From Globomyces pollinis-pini (Eukaryota > Chytridiomycota > Chytridiomycetes > Rhizophydiales > Globomycetaceae), in the NCBI GenBank assembly GCA_025399215.1, contig MU621387.1, positions 6,108 through 20,439 of the forward strand: a stretch of 14,332 nucleotides of DNA. The letters run 5' to 3'. A program made the translations under genes and the position numbers. Numbering within the stretch: position 1 is the first letter of the stretch; every line of letters starts with the position of its first letter. The notes below the pieces were generated by a model that saw only the letters and a list, made by a program, of their open reading frames with translations, searched no databases and was not told the DNA's origin. Shown here piece by piece: positions 7,870-14,332 of this stretch.

Positions 7870-9703
7870 TTAACGACCTCGGCCACGTCCACGTCCACGC
7901 ATTGCAGCCGCATCAGCTTGTTGTGCTTGAGGATTTTTAACAGTCTCATCCACACTTAAAATAAGGCATGCGGCTTCAGTTGCTGAAGAAATCATATTCA
8001 CTTTCACCAAGGTTGGTTCCCATACGAAGAGATCAAGATTGTTTGCAACCGATTCGGAGTTCATATCAATACCGTACCAAGTACCATCGTCTATAGTTAG
8101 ATGGAGAAATAATATTACTTTGTGAATGCTTTTGTCTCAATTGATTAAGCAAGTCAGTTGCGTCGAATCCAGCATTATCACAGAGTTGACGTGGAATAAT
8201 TTCAAGTGCTTTGGCAAACGCACTAATAACCATTTGCTGTTTTCCTAACATTAAAGATTTTATGGACTCACCTTCAACTGTTCTAGAGTAGTTTCTAAGG
8301 TACTTTGAGATTTCCATTTCTGCGGCACCTCCACCAGCAACGATCGATTTGTTTTTAATACATCTTCTAACAATCATAATTGCGTCGTGCAAACTTCTCT
8401 CAACTTCCGAAATAAATTGTTCAGCACCTCCTCTCAATACCAAGGTACATGTTTTTGCTTGTGGACAACCTTCAAATAAATTGAATCTTTCACCACCTAT
8501 CTGGCGTTCTTCAAAAGATTCACAAGCACCCAAATGTTCAGGGTGCAGATCATTAACTGAAGTCTGGATTGATCCACCAACAGCTTTGACAGTACGTTGC
8601 AAATCGTCTCCTTGAACTCTTCCGGCACAGAAGATTCCACGATCAGCAAAATATTGGGTTGCCAAATCACCGATTGGAAGTTTTGACAGAACAACTTGAG
8701 CACCAGTTTGAACGATCTTTTCAAGTTTCTCGTAAATAATGGACCATTCGGCGTCTACGATAGCTTGATATTCCTAAAATTAGCACAACAAGAAGTAATA
8801 CTGAAACTTCTTTAACTCGAACTTCCGCATTGTCCTTTTCAGCCTTCAATTCCAATTCAACGTTTAAAGATAAAATCTTTGGGTTCTTAAAACTTTTTGG
8901 TTGTTGCTCAAATCCTGCATAAGCGAAGGTCTTTTTAAACGCAACTCCGTTGACAAAAAGTGAATCTTGCATAGCACCTCCGGAAACTTTTTTCATTCCA
9001 ATGAGATTTTCATTCAATTCTTCTTGATCTAAATGGAGTACGGCATCGACACAAAGCTTAGTGAAAAACTCCTTTTGGCCATGAATAAGCTTCGAAGACA
9101 TCGCGGTAGCTGCGCAATTTTCAAGTAAGCTTCGAAATTCTCTGAACCTGTTAATTATTTGATGTTACTTTTCATTGGAACGTTCTACAGAAACAGAAAT
9201 TTCTTTCAATTTGTTGATTGCCTTTGATTAAAAATTTCATTTACCAATACAGAAGCTCTTCTAAATCCCTTAATGATGATCTGTGGTGAAACACCTTCCT
9301 CGATAAATTGTTTGATCTCTTTAAGTAATTCGGCAGCAAAGAGTGTAACTGAAGTAGTACCGTCTCCAACTTCAGCGTCTTGGGCTCTGGATATATCTAC
9401 CAAGGCTTTTCCAGCTGGGTGAACGATGTCCATCAACTTGAGAATCGTAGCACCATCGTTTGAAATGGTGACATTATCTAACAGGGAGATCAATAAGAAC
9501 AAAAATACTATTCGAGTCTACAATAAGTTTATCCATTCCTCTAGGGCCCAGTGTTGTTCTGATGGAATCTGCAATGGCAGCAGTTGCATTTATATTAGAT
9601 AGCAGCTGGCCTTTCCCTTGAGAAGTATCAGTTCCATCCTTCAGGATGATTATTTGGGGTTGCTAGAGAAGATCAGTGTTAGAAACTGTACCATATTATT
9701 CAT
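7870..9703 (-). CDS. CCT7: CCT7, eta subunit of the TRiC/CCT chaperonin
   Basis: Eight exons (9692-9703, 9509-9662, 9245-9477, 9169-9221, 8802-9141, 8272-8773, 8119-8244, 7870-8090) with introns of 29, 31, 23, 27, 28, 27 and 28 nt give 546 residues, close to the human 543. Group II chaperonin signatures are TLGPRGMDK (41-49), NDGATI (62-67), GDGTTS (93-98), [14 protein letters not shown] in the C-terminal half and VDETVKNP near the end. Eta-specific features are [20 protein letters not shown] and the C-terminal RGRGRGRGR tail. It forms part of the cytosolic double-ring ATPase that folds actin and tubulin. The first coding exon is only 12 nt (M-N-N-M). It is needed because no in-frame ATG exists in exon 2 before GMDKL. 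Two introns are odd and listed separately. Codon use is even across exons. Confidence 0.97.
8245..8271 (-). other. 27-nt in-frame, stop-free intron in CCT7
   Basis: GTGAGT donor and TTAG acceptor, 27 nt, no in-frame stop. Left in, it would add nine residues between SRTVEG and KQQMVIS. Removed, the sequence matches the conserved SRTIPGKQQ-like junction, so it is an intron that frame-based gene finders will miss. Confidence 0.85.
9142..9168 (-). other. CCT7 intron with tandem acceptors (21 or 27 nt)
   Basis: The 3' end on the minus strand reads CAGGTTCAG, giving two AG acceptors six bases apart, both in frame. The distal one (27 nt) gives [12 protein letters not shown] and matches the family spacing. 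The proximal one (21 nt) adds two residues, F-R. Confidence 0.7.
9222..9244 (-). other. 23-nt intron in CCT7
   Basis: GT-AG, 23 nt, the shortest certain intron in the window. Removing it joins SVL to AINKLKEIS with exactly the spacing of other CCT7 proteins. Unspliced reading shifts frame and soon stops. Confidence 0.88.
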
Positions 9704-10197
9704 TTTAAAATTAAGATCGGAAAGAAAAATTGAAGAAAAAACAGATCAAAACAACCACAGACAACCACACTTAGTGATATGGATGAATGTATGGTTATAA
9801 CTTGAGTTTAACTATACAAAAGATTTATATCGTGCATGCGCTGATCTGGGATTTGGTAGCAGCCTTTTAATAGAGATGGAATTGTTCAATTAATGTCCAA
9901 TACGTAATGTATTATTATTGAGGTATATGTATTACTCAAACTAGTTATTATCAATATATATATACGACTCAAGTAGTTTGCAAATGGTGAGAAATACCAG
10001 AAGTGCTTACAAAATATGTATGGGTCCAACAGGTTACAGATCATTGTGCTTCTGATACTAATTATAATCAATTTCATTGTTTTTATGATTAATTCCCTTA
10101 GTATTCCAGATCTATTGATCTGTACTGGGTATCACACGAGGTGGCAACAAAGTATTTTAACTGGAGTCATTTCACATTTGTTTGACCCACTGAAAGA
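9704..10197. promoter_or_regulatory. Divergent intergenic region, CCT7 / TFG-like gene
   Basis: 494 bp with no supported gene. Near the CCT7 side is a direct repeat of ACAACCACA (9751-9759 and 9761-9769), 10 bp apart. Further on is a TA-repeat (about 9954-9963). The AGATC/GATCT inverted pair at 10109-10122 is short. I looked for a heat-shock element with alternating GAA/TTC blocks at proper spacing and did not find one. Confidence 0.45.
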
Positions 10198-11106
10198 ATG
10201 GTTCAATTGAAATTATATAACTGGATATCCGATGGATCCATGGAAATCAAACGAATCGATTTCGCTAGAGTTGGTGATTTAACTTACAATGAGCTTAATG
10301 TTACCATCAACAGACTCTTTAATACAAAGTCATATAAATTGAAGTATGTTGATCAAGATGAAGAATTGATTTGTTTGGACTCAGATGCTGATCTTGCTCT
10401 TGCTATGGCCATAAATTCTACTGTTAAAGTTGTGGTTTTCGACAGTTCTCTGGGAAAAACACCTTACCAATTCAAACAGTTGGAGTTCTGGTCAGCTTCG
10501 GGTGGAAATTCGACGCTCGTGGCAGAAATTATCAAGATTTTGGGTTTGTCAAAGAATTCTACTCATGGATTGTCGAACGATCAACGAGGTGACGTGCCAA
10601 GTATGAACCATTTATTAATATTAGAACAATATACTCAACAAATTCATACTATTCCTGGTAGTAATGCGATACCTGGACAAGCACAACAAATTCATTCACA
10701 GTCAACGCAATTCCAACAAGGAACTCCATTACAGTCCAACCCTCCCCAATTACAACAGATTAATTCCCAATCCAACCAACCCAATCTTCAAACTAATCAA
10801 TTAAATGCTCAACCTAATCAACTTAATCCTCAATCTAATCAATTAAACCCTCAATCTAATCAACCACCTAATCACTCTCATGGTAATACTCAGGGATATG
10901 GAACTGGCCCTCAATATGCGCCATCATCTCATTGGCAGCAATCAAATAATTATCGTCCATCAACTCCCCAACAAACTCCTTCAACTCCAGTTCAACCTAA
11001 TACATACTATCCACCAAATAATGGCTACTACAATCAGTATCCAAGTTCAACGCAACCTCAAAACCAACCTTCTAATGTCTTACCACCTCCAATGAATTAT
11101 CATTAA
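10198..11106 (+). CDS. TFG-like PB1-domain protein with N/Q/P-rich tail
   Basis: Single exon, 302 residues. Residues 2-82 form a PB1 domain. The acidic OPCA signature lies at about 52-68 (DQDEELICLDSDADLAL), preceded by DLTYNELNVTINRLF and KLKYVD, an arrangement most like TFG. A mixed segment follows, then from about residue 140 a low-complexity region rich in Q, N, P, S and later Y. It includes four 7-residue repeats N-x-Q-x-N-Q-L (196-223). TFG forms oligomers through PB1 and assembles via its Q/P-rich tail at ER exit sites to organise COPII vesicles. The coiled coil that follows PB1 in animal TFG is not evident, so another PB1 scaffold is possible. The ATG at 10198 directly precedes the first PB1 strand. 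The gene has no intron, unlike most neighbours. Confidence 0.6.
   Translation: MVQLKLYNWISDGSMEIKRIDFARVGDLTYNELNVTINRLFNTKSYKLKYVDQDEELICLDSDADLALAMAINSTVKVVVFDSSLGKTPYQFKQLEFWSASGGNSTLVAEIIKILGLSKNSTHGLSNDQRGDVPSMNHLLILEQYTQQIHTIPGSNAIPGQAQQIHSQSTQFQQGTPLQSNPPQLQQINSQSNQPNLQTNQLNAQPNQLNPQSNQLNPQSNQPPNHSHGNTQGYGTGPQYAPSSHWQQSNNYRPSTPQQTPSTPVQPNTYYPPNNGYYNQYPSSTQPQNQPSNVLPPPMNYH
10783..10866 (+). repeat. Four 21-nt coding repeats (N-x-Q-x-N-Q-L)
   Basis: Four imperfect tandem 21-nt units encode NLQTNQL, NAQPNQL, NPQSNQL and NPQSNQP. The last two units are nearly identical at the DNA level, which suggests recent unit duplication inside the low-complexity tail. Confidence 0.85.
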
Positions 11107-11111
11107 ATAAA
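11106..11111 (+). terminator. AATAAA overlapping the TFG-like gene's stop codon
   Basis: The stop TAA (11104-11106) shares its last A with AATAAA. Poly(A) use is inferred. Confidence 0.4.
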
Positions 11112-11211
11112 GGTCATTTCCAATCGCATATTGTAGTTTTAGTCAACTTCTTTAATATCATCGTCATAATTACTAAAGATTGCTTGAATTTGTTGATCGC
11201 TTCAGATCTAT

Positions 11212-11221
11212 TCCGATCGGA
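11212..11221. promoter_or_regulatory. 10-bp palindrome TCCGATCGGA upstream of MSMO1
   Basis: A GC-rich perfect palindrome about 80 bp before the sterol oxidase ATG, in the 195-bp gap after the TFG-like gene. CCG/CGG half-sites are the type bound by fungal Zn2Cys6 factors, so a regulatory role is possible. The link is inference. Confidence 0.3.
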
Positions 11222-11301
11222 GGTTAAGTCTGTGCATCTCAAACGTAAAATCTTCTCCCACTTAGTGAACCGTTTACTTTTTTGGATTGAAGCTTCTTCC
11301 G

Positions 11302-12301
11302 ATGCAAATTCAACAAACTACTCATGTCAATACTCACTTTGAGAACTGGTGGATGGACTTCTTTCAAGATACTGACTATCCAGCAACACGGTTAACTTTA
11401 CTTATGTTTGCTTGGCATCAGTTTGTTCTTTACGCTCGGTATTCTGTTTTGATATTAATGTTCGAAAAGATATCTACCTTATGTGATTTGTGACCACATT
11501 CCATACTTTCGACAATTCAAACTACAGCCAGTAATTAGATACTACACATTTATATCTAGGATAAAACTATATCCGATGAACGTTGGTGGTATTGCTTCCG
11601 TCATGTTATGTTTTATCAGTTTACAGTTCAATTCCTTATGTTATGTGGATTTTATCCAGCTGCTGTACTATCTTAAACTAACATTGTAGATGGCCTTAGG
11701 GATGGAATTCATTCAAACTCCTATGCCTGATTGGTCAGAGATTGCAGTATCTGTACTATTTTTTATTGTGGTGGAAGATTTTTGCCAATACTTCCTCCAT
11801 CGAGCATTACATTGGGGGCCATTGTATAAACATATACATAAAATGCACCATGAATTCTCTTCAAATTTTGGTTTGGTGGCAGAATATGCACGTATTTGTT
11901 TACAAACTACTGACAAATAGATCCACTGGAAACGCTTATTTTGGGTATCGGTGTATTTTTAGGCCCTTTATTCTGGTCATGTTATTATCGACTACATGTA
12001 TTTACAATGGGAATTTGGTTAGCAGTGAGATTGATTCAAGCAGTCGACTCCCATTCCGGCTATGACTTTCCATGGGTACGACGAATAAATTAATTTGTAG
12101 TCCATGCATCATTACATTCCCTTTTGGGCTGGTGCTGACTTCCATGATTATCACCATGCAGCATTTGTCGGGAATTACGGGTCATTTTTCCGTATATGGT
12201 ATTAGTATTTAAGATTTGATATCAGGGATTGGCTTTTTGGAACTAGCTCAGCATTTTATGAAAAGAAAGAACGAAAATGTAAAGAAGCGAAACTTAAATA
12301 A
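11302..12301 (+). CDS. ERG25: C4-sterol methyl oxidase (MSMO1/ERG25)
   Basis: Seven exons (11302-11438, 11470-11530, 11560-11664, 11690-11891, 11921-12075, 12101-12198, 12226-12301) with introns of 31, 29, 25, 29, 25 and 27 nt give 277 residues. The fatty-acid-hydroxylase histidine boxes are HRALH (138-142), HKMHH (151-155) and HDYHH (235-239), with AEYAHPLETLILG (165-177) and DSHSGYDFPW (211-220). These are the diiron ligand regions of the ER enzyme that oxidises C4 methyl groups of sterol precursors using NAD(P)H-fed cytochrome b5. Hydrophobic stretches at about 31-52, 80-104, 117-135 and 175-205 are the expected membrane parts. The FPWSMHHYIPFWAGA block resembles fungal ERG25 more than animal MSMO1. 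The tail is lysine-rich (EKKERKCKEAKLK) but is not a strict KKXX signal. The start is the ATG at 11302, the first in the open frame. Confidence 0.95.
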
Positions 12302-12302
12302 A
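12297..12302 (+). terminator. AATAAA overlapping the MSMO1 stop codon
   Basis: The stop TAA (12299-12301) is embedded within AATAAA. Poly(A) use is inferred. Confidence 0.4.
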
Positions 12303-12414
12303 TTACTTGAAAACTTTTTGTTTGGTATTTGGTAAATGCATTGAAAAATTTCTGGGTACTTGCATCCTCACGGATACCAGAAGGTTGTTAGTCATTCATT
12401 AACTGATTATATAA

Positions 12415-12594
12415 TTAATTACTGGTACATAAAGTTAGAACTATTTTGAGAGAATATTGAGGTATGATTGTCGTCACACAAACTGGATTAACTTTTGTGG
12501 CAAAACGAGTATTATCCTTTTCGATTATTACTGCTCTATGAAAATAAGTAGAAAAGACTTTCCAGAACTTAGTATTGAGATCTTGTTCACTTAC
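12415..12594 (-). other. Possible unrecognised or decayed exon
   Basis: An open frame of 59 codons without ATG contains stretches such as FWKVFSTYFHRAVIIEKDN and IIPQYSLKI that look protein-like rather than random. Another minus-strand piece (about 12691-12767) encodes a hydrophobic stretch, DLKIALIAVSAFAFLFSMV. I could not join the two into a continuous reading with valid splice sites. They could be an intact gene I failed to resolve, a pseudogene, or chance. A two-helix signal-peptidase-subunit-like protein crossed my mind but is not supported. Confidence 0.2.
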
Positions 12595-12846
12595 TCAATC
12601 AAAAGTTAAATCACTTAGGTTTATTGCGCCTCTATTTAGACGTTTCAAATATTCTTAAACATAAGTAATTAGTTTGTTTAATTTTGACTATATTTGTGAG
12701 ACCATTGAGAAAAGAAAAGCGAATGCTGAAACCGCAATAAGAGCAATTTTTAAATCTAGACGATTTTTATTTCCTAATATAAATGACTCAAACACTTAAA
12801 AAGTTCGGAATTCAGAGTTTGCACAAGGAGAATGTTGGCGTTTTGG

Positions 12847-12998
12847 CTCAAAAACTGACGTGATTGTTTCTTAATTTGTTGGTAGAGTTGCAAGAACAGC
12901 GAAGTGTGTAATTACAGCGAAGGTCAGATACCAGTCTTTATCTACATGATAGATGGCATAATACAGATCATACACAATTGGAGGATATGTTTGAACTT
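12847..12998 (+). repeat. Dispersed repeat, copy A
   Basis: Starts CTCAAAAACTGACGTGATTG and ends with TTGAACTT. It shares ordered blocks with copy B at 14154-14287 (AAGAACAG-GAAG, CAGATACCA, ACA-AATTGGA, TTGAACTT) in the same orientation about 1.3 kb apart. The copies differ by substitutions and small gaps. Confidence 0.7.
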
Positions 12999-13289
12999 AA
13001 TGTGACAAAAAGATAGCTGCCCACGTTAAATAATTTTTGGATGATGTACTTAAGAGAACAAAATAGAAGCTATTGCTCAAAGTTTTGATGATGCATTGCA
13101 ATAGGAAGAAATTAGTACGTAATTTTCTAAGGAAGAGGTCAATTTTACTTGTTGCAAATCAGATAAGGAATAATATCGATGCATCGACCTTGAGTATACT
13201 GCATTCTACCATATACTGGTTATCACACTTTTTTTAGCTAAGAGCTAATTCGTTGAATAGCAACCTATATTAATGATTAACTCTTTCTT

Positions 13290-13307
13290 GGTCAACATCT
13301 GTTGACC
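13290..13307. repeat. Inverted repeat GGTCAAC-4-GTTGACC
   Basis: Seven-base arms with a 4-nt loop inside the gene-free tract. It could form a small hairpin or be a regulatory half-site pair. There is no neighbouring gene to assign it to. Confidence 0.5.
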
Positions 13308-13421
13308 TATTTTAAGGGTATATATTTTTTATTAGAGTATTTGATTCATTTCTTAAGTTGAAATTGAATTACCCACTTACTTACATAAGCATTATACTTG
13401 GGATATGCTGTAACAATTATT

Positions 13422-13439
13422 TTGAAAAACTTGAAAAAC
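13422..13439 (+). repeat. Two exact 9-bp tandem copies
   Basis: TTGAAAAAC is present twice in tandem (13422-13430, 13431-13439). Minor low-complexity repeat. Confidence 0.7.
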
Positions 13440-14024
13440 CAAATTTATTAATGCTTCTTTTAACAGTTCTGCCCGCTGTTTTCCTGGTGGATTTCAAAGA
13501 TTAACATTGTTGAGTGGTAAAAAAAAGTATTCACTTCAATACACATTGAGAAATTTTATCTGGCTCGTTATTTATTAATTCCGTCTTGTTGGTCATCATA
13601 AAGATCAATCAGCCAAGTATGCAATATCATACTGCAAATTATAATATGCGAACTATTTTGTGGCAATAGAGCTTAAAGATCGATTTTTGAAAAGTCATGA
13701 CGAATATTCAACACCATTCTGGGTTTAGATTGAGCATAATTCAAGTAAAAAAGATATTTTGGCTTAGCTTTTTATTTCGGAACAAATATATATTGTGTTC
13801 AACACCCGGTACTATATTTGAAATAGAGTTAAAAGTAGGGACTAAAGTTTTAAGTGTTGATTAGAGGTTTTATTGAGACATCTCCACCTGGTCGAAAAGT
13901 TCCACATTTAGAACCATAAACATATTCACAATATGATTAATTCTGTTTTTGGAATGTTCTTATAATTTCGGTGATATATTTTATGGTGTCGGTTACATGA
14001 TTTACTTTTTCCTTTGTGCAAAAC

Positions 14025-14060
14025 TATAAAACAAACTGTGCTTATAAAACAAACTGTGCT
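14025..14060 (+). repeat. Two exact 18-bp tandem copies
   Basis: TATAAAACAAACTGTGCT occurs twice head to tail (14025-14042 and 14043-14060) without mismatch. Confidence 0.9.
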
Positions 14061-14153
14061 AAAATCTCACTCTCGTTAAAGTAAGATTGCTTAATTCCGA
14101 AATCCAATTTTTACATGAATCGTTTTTTCTGCTTCAAAACTTCATGGTTTATA

Positions 14154-14287
14154 CTCAAAAACTGAAGTGATTGATTGTTTGTTTTTGGAGTTGAGTTGAA
14201 AGAACAGTGAAGCGTCTAATAACCGCCGAACACTAGCAGATACCATAACACAAATTGGAAGACTTCCAAAAGGGGCTTTTTGAACTT
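14154..14287 (+). repeat. Dispersed repeat, copy B
   Basis: Diverged direct copy of 12847-12998, starting CTCAAAAACTGAAGTGATTG. Similarity may extend some 100 bp upstream (ATTCCGAA and AATTTTTA blocks). No coding capacity or terminal inverted repeat was seen, so the element type is unknown. Confidence 0.7.
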
Positions 14288-14332
14288 TTTATGACAGACA
14301 TAAAGGTGTCCTAAATTTGCAAAAAAAAAAAA

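Larger units (their letters stand above)
12302..14332. other. 2-kb gene-free, repeat-bearing tail of the window
   Basis: No reading frame here can be tied to a family, and stops are frequent on both strands. It holds a possible exon (12415-12594, minus), a diverged direct repeat in two copies, short tandem repeats, a 7-bp-arm inverted repeat, and a terminal run of 12 A (14321-14332). It contrasts sharply with the dense 12 kb to its left and could be a subtelomere-like, transposon-remnant or simply intergenic tract. Confidence 0.6.

Noticed and set aside
8349..8615. Plus-strand open frame opposite CCT7
   Set aside because: Antisense shadow of a highly conserved chaperonin exon.
9704..9900. 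Heat-shock element in the CCT7 promoter
   Set aside because: GAA and TTC blocks occur (for example near 9876), but not with the required 2-nt spacing or three alternating units.
11713..11916. Minus-strand open frame opposite MSMO1
   Set aside because: Shadow of the exon carrying the histidine boxes.
11742..12065. Plus-strand open frame of 107 codons overlapping MSMO1
   Set aside because: It reads through a 29-nt intron in the wrong frame. The histidine-box frame is clearly the coding one.
387..12301. Dicyemid mesozoan as the source, because of similar intron size
   Set aside because: Not excluded, but the ATP23 and ERG25 signature blocks read as fungal-like and no trans-splicing hallmark was recognised. 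Kept only as an alternative.
14025..14060. CRISPR-like or minisatellite array
   Set aside because: Only two tandem units without spacers, and a eukaryotic context.
1..14332. Ciliate-type genetic code (TAA/TAG as glutamine), suggested by the tiny introns
   Set aside because: All nine complete genes end at family-appropriate TAA, TAG or TGA, and no in-frame TAA or TAG occurs inside the spliced exons.
14321..14332. Poly(A) tail of a retrotransposed element at the window end
   Set aside because: Only 12 A at the sequence edge, with no adjoining coding or LINE-like sequence. It could be an assembly break at a homopolymer.

Overview
This window is nuclear DNA from a gene-dense, AT-rich eukaryote with the standard stop codons. 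The strongest general feature is its introns. By joining exons to match conserved protein families I place 37 introns, and 34 of them are only 23-36 nt long (mean about 29 nt). The gene mix points to an early-diverging, zoosporic member of the fungal lineage (chytrid, sanchytrid, aphelid or Rozella-like). ATP23 and the C4-sterol methyl oxidase read like fungal versions, yet IFT57 is a ciliary transport gene that non-flagellated fungi lack. A dicyemid-type animal, also known for tiny introns, is an alternative I find less likely. The lineage call is inference, because no database search was possible.

Layout, left to right: the 3' end of an unidentified plus-strand gene (1-278); ATP23, a mitochondrial metalloprotease/chaperone (387-1082, minus); a sphingosine kinase of LCB4/SPHK type with 8 exons (1271-3043, minus); a 694-bp divergent promoter; a PY-motif tail-anchored protein resembling NEDD4-family adaptors (3738-4324, plus); COX11 (4620-5460, minus); a 301-bp divergent promoter shared with IFT57 (5762-7316, plus, 9 exons); an intronless YwbE-domain plus RanBP2 zinc-finger protein (7361-7786, minus); CCT7, the TRiC/CCT eta subunit (7870-9703, minus, 8 exons); a 494-bp divergent promoter; a TFG-like PB1 protein with an N/Q/P-rich tail (10198-11106, plus, intronless); and MSMO1/ERG25, the C4-sterol methyl oxidase (11302-12301, plus, 7 exons). 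The last 2 kb holds no gene I can support. It has a diverged dispersed repeat present twice, short tandem repeats and one possible decayed or unrecognised exon.

The genes are unrelated housekeeping functions: mitochondrial respiratory assembly (ATP23, COX11), lipid metabolism (sphingosine kinase, sterol oxidase), ciliary transport (IFT57), protein folding (CCT7) and trafficking (TFG-like, PY adaptor). I see no operon-like system, defence island, mobile-element gene, tRNA or rRNA. What deserves follow-up is the architecture: near-minimal introns, two introns whose retention would be silent for the reading frame, a tandem 3' splice site, stop codons that overlap AATAAA, and 14-bp perfect palindromes in two divergent promoters.
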